NCBI GenBank assembly: GCA_038501195.1
Contig: JBBPUQ010000005.1
Coordinates: 186,001 to 250,000 of the forward strand
Source of the DNA: Nemania diffusa
Lineage: Eukaryota; Ascomycota; Sordariomycetes; Xylariales; Xylariaceae
Reading direction: 5' to 3'
DNA: 64,000 nucleotides
Part shown: positions 12,390 to 24,269 of the stretch, in pieces
Layout: each line of letters begins with the position of its first letter
How positions within the stretch are numbered: the stretch's first letter is position 1
Position numbers and translations under genes: made by a program
Notes under the pieces: generated by a model
The model's database searches: none
Told to the model about the DNA's origin: nothing
What the model saw: the letters and a program-made list of their open reading frames with translations, nothing else

Positions 12390-14120
12390 AATAATAAAAT
12401 AACAAAACATTTTATATATATAAAATATATTAAAAAAACAATTATTAAAACTAAATTTTATGATTTTATTAAACTATTTTACATTATTTAATTATATAAA
12501 AATCTTTATTATTTTATTATTTAAGTTATAAAGCCAAATAAGTTTTTAAAAGGATCTATATGCTTATTTTGCTTTAATAATTTAAACAGGTTTAACAGGA
12601 TATATTATTATGCAGTTAATAAATATTCAAAGAAAAAATAAAGTGACAGTGCTTATGTTTGTTATAATAGTATAGCAAAGGTTGATTAATATATATGTAG
12701 GTAGCAAGAGTGAACAACTATAAAGGATAAATTCGGGTGTGAAAGGAGTGATAACATTATGTTGTTTTTCCATCCGAGAATAAGGCCGATTTTATATGTT
12801 TACTTTAACGACTCCTCAATTAGTCTTTTGTGAGGACATAATGGCCGCGTTCTGGAAAAGGTACTTATTACAGCGAGATAGAAAGTAAACGGGACGGCTT
12901 TGATAATACTTATGTTACTAGGGCACAATGTTACTGCCATTTTGATGACGGATGTTTCGTAGATTAATAGCAGTACGAGCCAACAACTAGTTCTGACGTT
13001 GAGGTATTAAGCTTAAATAAGAGGTTATACCTTATTTGTATATAAACGATGTTGCTGCAAAGGTGACACATATTATTGGTATGAGAAGGCTTAGAAGGTA
13101 GGGAGACCTCTACCGAGTACAATATTTATAGCTTCCTTACGGTTATATCCCCTCCATTTCTAACACAATAAGCTGATGGCAGTTTTGTTTTGGAGAATGG
13201 TTCTAACCACCGAGCGTCTGGATAGATCCGGATATAAAAGCGGGGTTAAGCTAGGGCTAAATACAGCGGCTATGTAGCTTGGCATACGTCAATGCCGACA
13301 AGGACAAGTAAGTACAGTATACCAACATTATCGCGTGATTAAAAACAATAGCCGAGAAGGAACTGAATGCATGAAATTGTAAACGAGTTATATACTAGAA
13401 GAAACCTCTAAGTAATGTGAAGAAATAATGACAACATCTCATGCAATATTATCATGGGTTTAGCGGTGAACATTCCGTCTAAGAGTGGAGAATATAGGCT
13501 ACCTAGTGCCATTTCTGGAAGTGTAAAAGGCTCGGGTAACAGGGCGCATTAGTGCATGCGGGGATGGATACTACGTCGCTGTACGGATCAGGAGGAGCCA
13601 TGCAATGGTTGATAGGTCCCATCGATTAAAGCCCTTGACCTATGCCCCTCCTGCTGTCCTCGTGTCAAGGTAATACGAGTATCGAAGCTCGTATTGCTCA
13701 CGTTATTGTCGATGCTGGCGAATTTGGCGATGGTTGAATCTACCTACTCCACATCCCCTTTACGTAAAGTATCCCTTTGAGTACTATTTCGGCACCAGTA
13801 CCCTTCTTAACCCTTATATGCGCCCCTGCTTACACGAGAGACATTATATTAAAACAAAATAATGCTTAATCGTAAGACTTTCGAACCTGTCGTGCCCCTA
13901 CCTATGACACCATGTTTCTAATTGGGACATCTAACACAGGTAAAAGGCAGGCGAGAAAGAAGTACCTCGCGGCCTAATTGATTTATTGGTTACATTCCAG
14001 TCTGGCTGGTATCGGTGCGCGAAGCAGTACCGAAAGGGATACCCGGCCCGGCCGAGACTACATGAACACGACAACCACATGATGTGGCTCAACAATTCCA
14101 TTCTGCCAAGATGCATACAT
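12390..14120. other. Transition from AT block to gene island; no gene seen
   Basis: From about 12560 composition returns to normal within a few hundred bases. I find no credible coding exon in about 12560-14120 on either strand: frames are short and match nothing I recognise. Confidence 0.6.
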
Positions 14121-14123
14121 CAG

Positions 14124-14131
14124 TATATAAA
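14124..14131 (+). promoter_or_regulatory. Probable TATA box of the BYS1-domain gene
   Basis: TATATAAA about 140 bp upstream of the ATG at 14272, the only strong TATA-like element nearby. The translation start context is CTAAAATGC, with A at -3. Confidence 0.5.
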
Positions 14132-14271
14132 GACGGAGAGCCGTTCTGTATTCCTCGGCTTGCTCTGGTCTCACCACCAGAAACTCACTCAGCTCAGAGA
14201 ATACTTGGCCTTAGAAGCATACTCGCTACATCTTCCGATCCTCAGACTTCGCCGTCCTCCACTTTGCTAAA

Positions 14272-14937
14272 ATGCAGCTATTTTCTACCATCATGGGCGC
14301 TGCCCTCGTTGCCTCTGGTGTCTCTGCCCAGCTAGCGGTGGTGAAGAACTCCTGCCAATCTACCATCTACGTTCAATCCTTCCCTTATGATGGCAGCGCA
14401 GCTGGGGCCCTGACTACTGTGACGCCCGGAAATTCCTTCTCTGAGCCATTCCGCGCCTCCGGCTCTGTTCGTCTAGCCCACTCGTCAGGTTGTTAGGGTA
14501 TAGCAAGCTAACCGGATATCAAATACGTAGACTGTTAAGATTGCAACGACCAAGACCCTCACTGCTCCCCTCTTCTTCGGCTACTCGTTTTCTTCAAACC
14601 CGGACTACGCTTACTGTGAGTATTACACTATTACATCCTCTTATATATCCTTACGGTACATCTCACGGTACATAAGCTGACACGAGTGTTTTTTCTAGAT
14701 GAGTTTAGCACGTGAGTTGTACTGACCGACATATGCTCATTTTCTATTAGTTGCTGATGCTTTGATAGGGAATGGGGTAACCCCTTCGCCGCCTCTCACA
14801 ATACCCTATCCCCGGGCTCAGGATGTGAGCTCTTCGACTGTGCGGCCAATCAGGCAAGCTGCTATAGCACGCCTTCTATGAAGAAAGTTTACGGCTGCCC
14901 GCAACCCGTCAACCTAACCGCTACTCTCTGCGCATAG
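14272..14937 (+). CDS. Secreted BYS1-domain cysteine-rich protein (effector candidate)
   Basis: Four exons join to a 153-aa protein: 14272-14466, 14531-14615, 14699-14711 and 14769-14937. Introns are GT-AG (14467-14530, 14616-14698, 14712-14768); two begin GTGAGT and the first has a weak donor, GTTCGT. Residues 1-20 (MQLFSTIMGAALVASGVSAQ) form a signal peptide. The mature protein carries the BYS1 family pattern: an early NSC and YVQS stretch, FFGYSFSSNPDYAYY, then SGCELFDCAA, CYSTPSMKKVYGCPQP and a C-terminal TLCA. Six cysteines could make three disulfides. The family (named for Blastomyces yeast-phase-specific protein 1) is fungal, secreted, thaumatin-like in character and of unclear function. 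Length and cysteine spacing look complete, so the gene seems intact although it lies 2 kb from a RIP block. Confidence 0.85.
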
Positions 14938-15825
14938 GCGAGGCGAACTTGCCAGTCTCGGTCGAGTTGGTGGATTTCCGGGCCAAAGGTACGGCATTAC
15001 ACTTACAAATGAAAGTAAACATTGCGCCGGAGTACAGATCAAATATTTGGGTTTTATTTCTTGCTAGTTTAGGGCGGGATCGCATTTGAATACAATATGG
15101 TGGACCGGGTTGTGTACCAACTGACAGGATGATCCAAAAAATTACTTTCTTGTATACCTAGCAAAAAAGACTATGACAATGGTGAAAATAATAATCACAG
15201 CTACGATACACTATCTGTGCAATTCTTTTTCAAGATTTAAATATGAACTTTGCGCACGATTACAGCCCGAGATTTAAGATGATGGTAGTCTCGAGCCAAA
15301 GAATCACAAACTACATCAATGTCGTTCGCAGGATATATATTTCAAGCCATAACATAACTCCTCGAAGCCTCTTAAGTATTAATTAAAATGATGCAGCTAC
15401 AATGATATTAACCATCCTTATATCTCGCGTGCTCTATATACCGTTAATTCTTCACAGGATCAACAGCGTCAATTTTCTGTTGAATTGTATTAATGTTTGT
15501 AATATCTCTCACAACTCATCACTGGCTATGGGAGAACTGTTGTCATTGTCATTAGTTCCCAAGGATACCAACCCACAGGTATAAATACCAAATATATGAA
15601 TACCTCGACACTAGTCACGATATTGTACTCAAATGTTGAGTAGTCAGTATAGAAGTCTTTATGATTAGAAGTTATGATGCCTTATTAGCTTATGTAACCA
15701 CATCTGTCGCGCAATATTAGTTATCACTATTTATACTATTTCGTCTTGACATCAAATCGTCACTCTTCATATAAATATTACGATAAAAAAAGAACCATTC
15801 ATCTACAGGAAACCTCCATTTCAAA
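14938..15825. other. Intergenic space between convergent genes
   Basis: 888 bp between the BYS1-domain gene (+) and the transporter gene (-). It should hold both 3' ends. I see no coding exon, repeat or RNA gene. Confidence 0.6.
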
Positions 15826-18290
15826 TTAGTTACCAAGCTTCTCATCCAGCCCCTGCGCGTGCCTAATACGATCGGCTTCAGTCTGCGCCTTTTCGATGGC
15901 TTCGAAATTCTCATCCTGATTTTTAGAGCCCCTAAAGACGCTATCAGGTAAAGCGTTGAGAGCTTCTTCCTCCCTGTCGAGCTTCAAGAAAACGAAATGA
16001 AAGAGCAATCCACCTATAGCTGCAATGACGGCGACAACGGTGTACAACCAGACGAGGACGGGATCGGTGGAGAGCGGGACGAAGGCCTGAGCGATGGCTG
16101 CGGAGAACGCCTGCGCGAACCAGAAGATGCCCGTTATGAACCCGCGCATGTTCTTCGGCGCTTTTGTAAACGCATACTCGAGCCCCGTGATCGACGCGAA
16201 GATCTCGGAAAAGGCAATGAATACGTACGCGGGGGTTTGGATCCACACGGTCAGAGGTGGTTTGTAAAGGCGCTCATCAACAGTCTCGTTGGCGCCGAAG
16301 CCGAGTGCTTCCTTACAATTGGACACATGGCCATACCCCGAAATAGTCCTACAAGGTGATTTCCAATAAATATAATGCTGAATGAGGGCGCCGATGACCA
16401 TCGCTAGCGTGCCGAGAGCAAAGCCGGCAGTGATCTTCTTAATAGGTGAGAAGTTGTAACCCCTTCTACGCAGCGCGGGGTATATGAGCTTGTCGCAAAT
16501 CGGAATAAAGATCAACAACGCAATAGGGTCGAGATTGTTAATTCTATATACTTGATGTTAATATTTGTGCACTTTCATAGAACTAGGAGCATTTGGCCTA
16601 AAAACCTCAAACTCAAGCTGAAGATTAATTATACAGTGGCGTTCTTGGGAGAAATTAACAATAGCAGAGAGAGAAGGAATAACTAAACAGATCTTTAAAT
16701 CACTCACACGTCATTTGGTACACCGCCCAGCACCATAGTGGCAGCTTGCGATGTAAGATTGCTGTTCAATTGATTGTACGGTAGCCAGTAAATGGGATAT
16801 AGGAGAAAGACTTGGCAAGCCTTTATACCTCGCCGAACCTCATCAACCCAGTTGTCATCAAAGGTCATCCACGCAGGACGCTCTGACTCGCGAATCTTGC
16901 TAAGTTTCACACGTTCGAAGAATCCCGGCTCCCTCATGTTTTTCCACAGACGAATAGGGTTGGCACTCCAGCGACCCTTCATTCCTAGCCCAAGGAGGCT
17001 AAAGAATTTCCCAACGACTGAGCCTGTAGGGGGTCGACGAACGTACTTATTCTTGAAAGCCAACAGCACGAAGGGGCAGAAGAGGAATAGTATCGTAGGC
17101 AGCGTAAAGGAGAGATAAAACCCAACGTATTTCTCCGCCTAGCCAGATGTCAGAAAAAGAATAGAGAGATATCTAGGGCTTGCAATGGCAAACTCACATA
17201 AACCATGCTGATTTGGCCAACCAGACTACCAATGTTGATAAAAAGGTAGTAGCGCATGTAGATGACTGAGATTGTCAGAACTGGGTCTTTGATGACTCTT
17301 TCCCCGCTCTTCAGGGTCTCGACGATGGGCCGGGGGTGGCCGGCTTCATACTGCTCAGCGATCATAGGAGAGATATTCGCCTTGAAGAAGCCAACACCAA
17401 TGCCAAAGAAAATGAGACCGAGAGAAAAAATGCCGAGTGCTGCGTCAGGTTTTGCGATGACAGGTGGTAAGGCTGAGATGATGAGAATGAGATGTCCAAA
17501 TGTCGCGACTATGTGTCTTCAGTCAGAGACGAACCTTAGCGTGTTGTTGGATGTTGGGCGACAATGTGCTCTAAGTGACGAAAAGAACAATAAATCTTTG
17601 AAATGAAGCACGTGTTTGAGGGAGCGGTGGCCGTGTACTTACTTACGATGGCAACATGGATGGTCTTGTATTTTCCCCAATAAGTATCGGAGAGATATCC
17701 ACCTATTTAACGGTTATTATAAAACGTCAATGAGTGCCACCGTGATACATACCAACCAATGGCATCAAGTAGGCCCAAAAACTGTTGAAAGTGACGAGCC
17801 CGGTAGACGCCTGTTGGCCCTGGCCAAGGGCACCAGGCTGCCCAAAGGTTCCAGCAGCGCCTGTGGCGGATCCCTCCGGGAGAGGCTGCTGTATGAAGTT
17901 GACGACTGTGAATGCTTAGTATATCTTCGATATTTCTGAGAGGCGGGACGGTTTATAAAAAAGTGGAAAAAAGGGCAAATACTTACAAACAGCAGTGGTG
18001 CCATAATATGCAAAGCGCTCACAGAGCTCAATGAAGGCGATCGTATAGATAATAGGGGAAATATGACCCTTCACACGGCGCAGGGTCTCAAGATCTCGCT
18101 TCGAGGGATATTCTTCACCATTTGGGCCGCGCAGGGGTTCTTCGGTGTTAGAATTAGAAGCAACGAGACCAAGATAGTCTTTAGGACTAGAGCCGTCCTC
18201 TGCTTTAGGAGCTAAGATATTCTCCGGAAGTACGGGTGTGCTACCTTCATTAGTGGCAACCTTGGCGGGTTGACCGTCCCTAACCGACAT
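15826..18290 (-). CDS. POT/PTR2-family proton-coupled oligopeptide transporter
   Basis: Six exons on the minus strand: 18290-17987, 17905-17753, 17702-17643, 17508-17198, 17138-16708 and 16543-15826, giving 658 aa, normal for fungal PTR2 proteins. It imports di/tripeptides with protons across the plasma membrane. The cytosolic N-terminal tail (about 80 residues) is hydrophilic. Then follow ELCERFAYYG (the ExxERFxYY proton-coupling motif), GGYLSD, FFKANISP, YLFINIGSLVG (POT signature) and NNLDPIALLIFIPICDK, with many hydrophobic segments. At the third exon two overlapping donors exist 4 bp apart (GTAAGTAAGT); only the second keeps the frame. The start at 18290 precedes the natural N-terminus; in-frame upstream codons lack family likeness. 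The sequence appears intact. I cannot tell which peptides it prefers. Confidence 0.92.
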
Positions 18291-19689
18291 AGTGAAGGTG
18301 AAATTTGGATTAGATGTATCTGTAGTAATGATAGTACGATATATGAAGTTTGTTGAGCTTTTCCGGATTGTAGGTTTCATATGAGGAAGTAGAACAGCGT
18401 GCTGGCAGTTTCTATGATAAACCACCTATGAGCTCGATGGAGGATGGATCACGGCAGGGAATGACTCTTGAGGTGATCGGTCGAGGGTTCTATTGTGCTT
18501 ATATCCGTATTACGACTATGGCACGATGAGGGAACGCACTGGTCGTGTAAACCCGGCTGCTGGTCGGAAGAGGGGTTCAGATTTCTTGGTATTGCTTGGC
18601 AACCAATGACCTGATTGTTAATGAGGGATCATGCGAGGTGATTTGCTAGTGGTGCTGACTCTAGATAGAACGGCGGTTTAATATTAATAATAAGAGACGC
18701 TTGGAGGACTGCTGATCTTGCCCAAGAAGATGGATTTCATGTCCCGAGGATCTTGGCTAGTTTGCAAGACGGCTTTCCCATGGGCTATTTTATGCTACAA
18801 CGGCTGGCGAAGGTTTCCAATTAAGGTTGATCACATGCAATTGCAGAATGATACACCTTATTATAAAATAGTCAGCTACGCTTTTAAAGTTTTATGGCAG
18901 CATGTTTATCTAGCAGCTAAAAGGTTGAATCAATTAAGAGATCGAACCTAGCTCGCCAGCTGGTCCCAGTTGAAGATCTACTTACCTTCTAAACTTGCTA
19001 ACGCGACAATAGTATCTAACACGCAGCGCATAGGACGTCCGTTATCATTTAATCCCTAGACGTTTATTTTGTAGTCTGGCGATGATGGCGTGATTATAGC
19101 CTCACTAGATACTTATTGTCGGCTTGAGGTGATGCCTATGAACTGTAAGATTAATTAGACGGCAACGGCTACTCAACGGCTACTGTCGCCCTTGGCCATT
19201 CTTATGACGTCCTGTTTTTATCACCTGCTAACCCAAAGTATAAGTTTAGTGCCACCACATTAGGCAAGGGTAGTACCCACTTCCCCGGATATATGCTAGA
19301 TATAGTTTAGCGCGCCGTTAGACTCGGTAGTTGTCTTAGGCATCCGCAACCCACGAGGGTAATAACAACTTTATTTAGGTGGAAGTGCACGGTTAAGTTT
19401 ATGTATAGTAGGAGGTATAATAATTAAATCCTTATTGAACTATCAGCTATGTCGAGCAAAGTAGCAGCTTGACAATTTATCTAGATTATGTCTCGACTAA
19501 GACGATGATTATGTTGAGCGGTTTGATTTTGCGCAGGATGGTTGAGGCTTTAGTTTTCAACATCTATTTTAGGGCTCAAGGTATCCCTTCGAAAGACTTC
19601 CACTAGTAAGTAGTTAGAGCTTTAAACTATTTTTCCCTACAATGTGCTTCTTTATACCAAGTAACCCTTTTTTTAAATAGTGCTCTTCT
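18291..19689. other. Upstream region of the transporter gene; no gene seen
   Basis: 1.4 kb between the transporter start and the lyase stop, both on the minus strand. It should contain the transporter promoter. A 77-codon plus-strand frame at 18718-18951 resembles nothing and I do not call it. Confidence 0.55.
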
Positions 19690-21822
19690 TCATTTCACCT
19701 CTAAGCGCAGTGCATCGTACTGAACATATATACTCGTAGGTAGCATTGCACTCTCGTAATCAGTTGCGTTATACGGGAGACTAAGAATGATCTCGTTGGT
19801 AGTGCGCGTTTTTAGGTAACTGGTCGGGAACGTGAACTTATGCGCTACCTGATAGCAAACCACAGAACTACGGACCCCACAGGACGAAGAGTGGTAGTAG
19901 CTAAAAACCTTAGCATATATACTGGTGAGGGAATTTACTTGGAAACCTCAGAAGGGGTGGCTTGAGATGAAAAAAAAAAAAAGATAGGCAGAAACTTACG
20001 GAATAACCCACGGCTCCAGCTCGTTCCCGTTCACTACGACTACGAACGGCACGTTGTTGTATGGCTGCGACACGTTGAACAGATCCGTGTTGCCCGCCGC
20101 TGTCTTGACGCCGGCCAGCTGCACCGTGAACGTAGCCTCTCTCCTGCGTGCCAGACTCGCGGCCGCCACATCGAAGCTAATGGTCCAGTTGTTGATCTCG
20201 CCGTGTCCGGCGACCTGCTCAGGACGGTGGAAGTTAGCACCCCCGCCAAACACAGACCAGTGCACGTAATTCAAGTCTCGCGCTTCGTCGCTCTTGCCGA
20301 CGTGGAAATTGACGCCCTGGGGAAAGTCGTCGATGAAATCGTACGCGTCGAAGTAGATGCGGTGCTCGGGCGGATGCAGTGGGTGTGTTGGGTCGCGGGC
20401 GGCGCCGTGCCGGTACTCGCCGCTCGACTTGTCGGGTGTGCCGATGCGCCAGAGCTCGGTTCCTGCTGCTTCCGGTGTCCACCGTACCGTCCCACCGTTC
20501 GTTACGTGCCCCGCCTTGACGACGATGTCGTCCTGGATGTAGTCCCCGAATATACCATCCGCGTATACCGTCAGCCTGTACGTGCCCGCCTTGACGCGGT
20601 CAATCTGCACTCCGCCATCGCGGGCCACGATGTCCGCCCAGTATTGATACGCCGTGGGATCCTCGACGTTATCTTGAAAGTCGACCCTGTTCTGCGCGAG
20701 CACTGCGACGGCGTTCTTGGCCCCCTGGGGAAGCTTAACTTGCGCTTTCCAGGAGCCGCGACCCGATGTGGGCACGTAGTTGGCAACATGCTTTGCGATC
20801 GAGTCGTAGAAGTCGGCGTTCCACGCGGGAGACGCGGCTTGCAGCGCCTCGTCACGGAGCGTCTGCCACGCGCCTCCGACAGCGCCACGGTTGAAATGGT
20901 AGTACTGTGGTCCAAACGTCCGGTCGAATCCGTCGGTGATGTTGGGCGTCCCGGCGCCCCAGTGGTTCGAGACGAGGTAATTATACAGAATACCGTCAAC
21001 TACGAGATCGCCATGGAGCGGGCCGCCAAAATATGTGTCTTGGGTGTTCATGACGAGCCATGCGCCGAAGGTCGAGTTGTCTGTGCTCTGCGATCCGTCA
21101 CCGAACAAGCCATGGGCTTTTTGGTCGCGCCATGTCGACGCGAAAGTATACTTGGTGAAATAGTCCGCCATCTGCTCGACATATGCGTCGTTTGTCCTGT
21201 TGCCGATGTACCATGTCGCATCTTGCACTGTCGTGGCATTGACCGTGCTCCCCGTCGCGGGGTTGGGGTTGGGCAAAGGAGCGTAGAAGGACTCATCGGT
21301 AATCAAGTGCGTCCACAAAGGTGTCGTGGGGCGGAATAGAGTGCGGAACTCTTGTAGATTCCGTAGGAACGGTGTCGTCGAGTTGTGGTACGCGAGACGG
21401 CTGAACGTGTGAAGGCCCGTCTCACCATCGCGGAGAAACCAATATTGCTCAAAGAGTTGGCCCGTTGGCACATACACATTGCTCATCAGGACGCCACCAT
21501 AGGCAACGTGGGATGAGTCGACACCCTGGAAGAGCTTGAAGACGGTATTCCCCGAACCTGGGGTGTAGGAGCCGGAAGGTATGCAGTAACAATCGAGATA
21601 TGGACCAACGCCGCTTGAGCCAGCCCTTGGACCAAGTAGATCTTGTCCATCGAGGGTCATGTAATCAATATAACCAATGCCCTTGTTGACACGGGTAACA
21701 AATCGATCATTAGCAAGCATAAAATACGTCTCAGTCTCGTTGGCTATCAGTGCCCCAGAGCAAAGAGATAGCGACGACGAAATAAGAAGCACCACGGTGC
21801 GTCTCAAAGACTGGACGCGCAT
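19690..21822 (-). CDS. Rhamnogalacturonan endolyase, polysaccharide lyase family 4
   Basis: Two exons, 21822-20000 and 19900-19690, give 677 aa. The enzyme cleaves rhamnogalacturonan I of pectin by beta-elimination outside the cell. The ATG at 21822 starts a signal peptide (MRVQSLRRTVVLLISSSLSL). The PL4 catalytic domain follows (about residues 25-330, with DYMTLDGQDLLGPRAG and EQYWFLRDGETGLHTFSR), then a fibronectin-III-like domain (about 390-455, GTYRLTVYADGIFGDY) and a C-terminal carbohydrate-binding-like domain with YVHWSVFGGG. The large exon seems to end at TAA after WVIP, but that TAA overlaps a perfect donor, GTAAGT. A 99-bp intron leads to a last exon with YYHSSSCGVRS, LSLPYNATDYES and YVQYDALRLEVK, the conserved family ending. 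The main exon is clearly more GC-rich than its surroundings, with third positions mostly G or C. Confidence 0.93.
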
Positions 21823-22430
21823 CTTGGTATTGTAGTCGGGACGATCGCGCGTGCCCCAATCCAAGTGCAGCTCATAAAGCGCGCCGTATCATAATATAAG
21901 GTATCCATCGGGATTGTGGACCACTTTGGGGGTTTCGTCTTCGATATTAACTGCCTCCGAAATCTTGACACTAAAGACTTACTAACAAGATGAGGGTTAA
22001 GATGACTCCAACAAGCCTCACCCAGAGCGAGATAGCGTATCCTACCCCCAGACTCTAGCTACTCTTTTCTTGCGGGGAAGCCTGAGTTCCCCAACTTTTA
22101 CGCCCAGCCCCCTAGCTAGCTTGGCAGGGATCGCTGCTAGGCCTGGAGACTCGGCTCTATATCTCGGTGTATCATATAGCGAGTAGCGAAGCTGGAACGT
22201 ATTGTATATATTTCCGGTAAAAAGCTATCAACTCTATAGGTAATAAAATACAAACGATAGTTTTTGCCCCCTCCCTTCTACGACTATGACGCGTATTTAG
22301 CGTTACTTCTGGAATAATTTGGAATGAATTAGTAAGTATCCCTCATCAATCAATATCTATTGAAGGGTTCGTATGCTCCGTCAATGTAGGGAGCCCTGGC
22401 CCGTTGGTCAGAAGTCTCGTGGAGGAGAGA
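21823..22430. other. Promoter region of the lyase gene and 3' flank of the PKS-NRPS relic
   Basis: An AT-rich TATTAT stretch lies about 70 bp upstream of the lyase ATG (around 21888-21898). The rest shows no gene or repeat I can identify. The megasynthase similarity fades out near 22430. Confidence 0.45.
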
Positions 22431-23860
22431 GTTCGGTTTAGATCTACTTCGATGCGACTTATTGTACAAGTGCCCGATGAGACCCGACATTTACATCGTA
22501 AAGTCGTCGATCAAAGTGTCTGGGCTATGGCAATATTCGTTAAGAGTTCAGTGCTTTTCTGGCTATACAGGCTGCTTTGGAGGTTAATGGCTAGCAGGAT
22601 CTCCCCATTCGGGTTCTCCGTGACCTCGAGCCTTATATCGTAACCAGTACTCGCGTTCAGCCAGTGCTCCTCGCCAAGCCTGCATTCACCAAATGTACCC
22701 CTCTCCTGAACAATCTGGCGATAGTCGATGAAAACTTGAAAGAGCGGGGTATGATCCATCGATCGAGGGATATTAAGTTCTTGAAGGAGAACGTCGAATG
22801 GTAGTTTGGAATGCTGCAGTGCTGAGTACACTTTGTCACGTGTGCTCTGGACGACGTGGCTGGCTCGAGTACCCTTTAGGCTGCGATGGAAGTAGAGTGG
22901 CAGAAAGTTCAGCAAGAACCCCATAGTTCCCATGAACCGATGATCTAGTCGATTGGCATCTGCCATTCCGATGCAAAGGCCGTCAATCTCGGGTAAGTAT
23001 TGGAACAGCTGAGTCTGGAGGACAGAGAGAAAGAGATGGAAGGTGGCGGAGCGGCGCTGCCGAGCGAATTGCTTGATACGGTCGCCCTTCGTTCTGTCCA
23101 GCTTGACCTTTGCCTCGTAGAGGTTATATTCGTAAACTGGCTGTCGTTTCGGAACCGTTGCGAATGGAAGGAGAGGGGTTGGCTTAACATCTGGCGGTAT
23201 TGCCTGGCGGAACGCTTCTATGCTCTGATCCGTGCCCCAGTCTCGAAATCACGATGTTGTTGAGATGCGAATGATCGGTATTGAGACGTGACTGGCAGAG
23301 CGGGTAGAGGTTTGCCCGAGTAAGCTGCCTCGAGGTCCACGAACAGAACGCTAAAGCTCATTCCATCGAGGGTAATGTGATGCGACCCAACGATAACGTA
23401 GTGTACCGTATCCGAGAGAGAAACCAGCTTAATCTTCACGCTCTCCCAGCTGTGAAGATCCTATTCCTCGTCTCTCATGAGTTTGAGCTACTCGGTCGCT
23501 TCTCGGGGATGCGTGATCGATTTTCTTTCTAATCTTATTATCGACCTTGAAGATATTCCTTGTAATGGCTCGCCTTCGTCGTCATCTTCGTCTTGGGGAA
23601 CCACGCGCGTGCGTAATATTTCGTGTCGTTGGGCTACGGCGTGGACAGCACGCTCAAAGGCGTCGACTCGAAGAGGTCCCAGTAGTTGAAACAGAACCGC
23701 CATATTGAAAGATTTGGGCTCTGCAAGAAGGTTATGCATGAACCAAAACCTAGCCTGCCCGAAAGAAAGATGTTCCTTAATCTCCTTAGCCACTCGTGGA
23801 CCTGCTGTCAAGTTATTCAAGCCACCAAAAGAAATATCTTTGGGTCCTGGGAGAAGAGAA
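22430..23860 (-). pseudogene. NRPS condensation domain of the PKS-NRPS relic
   Basis: After a Ser/Thr-rich linker the domain starts around LSFGQARFWFMHNLL and contains AVAQRHEILRTR, the active-site motif SHHITLDG (HHxxxDG; second His and Asp intact, near 23365-23388), CIGMADANRLDHR, GFLLNFLPLYF and HTPLFQVFIDYRQ. Two in-frame TAGs (23488-23490, 23461-23463) and at least two frameshifts (near 23245 and 22540) break it. Similarity ends soon after SPDTLIDDF, where an adenylation domain would begin; none is seen. Confidence 0.9.
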
Positions 23861-23999
23861 CCATCCTCGAGTGAAGAAAAATCCGTATCTAGGTTAGAAC
23901 TTGAGGTTGAAGGTGATTTTGACGAAGTTGATCGGGTCTTCCCCCCTACTAATATTGTTGGCGGCGAGTTCTCGTGATCCGGTAGGGTAACTGCTGCGT

Positions 24000-24200
24000 G
24001 TGGTAGACGTGATGCTGCGTCTGACGCAAGGTCTTTAATAGTTCCGCCCGCTAGAATTTTGAGGACAGGCATGTCAACGTCTAGCTCTTTCAAGAACCAC
24101 GTTCGGACCTCAACAGCCATGAGCGAGTCTATACCCTGCTCTACCAGAGACACACGATCGTTAACAGTCTCTTCTTCCTCAAGCTAAAGAATCCGCTTCA
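24000..24200 (-). pseudogene. Acyl carrier protein domain of the PKS-NRPS relic
   Basis: VSLVEQGIDSLMAVEVRTW is the carrier-protein motif. The serine of GIDSL is the phosphopantetheine attachment site and is intact. It is followed by WFLKELDVDMPVLKILAGG. Just upstream, a minus-strand TAG in ILxLEEEE (codon probably once CAG) stops the frame. Confidence 0.9.
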
Positions 24201-24269
24201 GTCAAATGATGAAAGAATCTACGGATAAGGTGAGCTCGGTGTTATTATATAATATATTTCTTAGGCAGT

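Noticed and set aside
12560..14120. tRNA or other RNA gene in the gene-poor stretch
   Set aside because: I looked for TTCGA-type T-arm motifs with flanking stems here and in the rest of the island and found none that fold convincingly.
16704..17365. Several short separate ORFs in the transporter region as independent genes
   Set aside because: They are exons of one POT transporter. Their junctions have GT-AG sites, matching phases and continuous family similarity.
18718..18951. 77-codon plus-strand frame
   Set aside because: No homology I recognise, no splice partners, and it lies in the presumed promoter region of the transporter.
20203..21339. 378-codon open frame on the plus strand
   Set aside because: It lies fully antisense to the PL4 lyase exon and exists because that exon has G/C at most third positions. 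No family resemblance.
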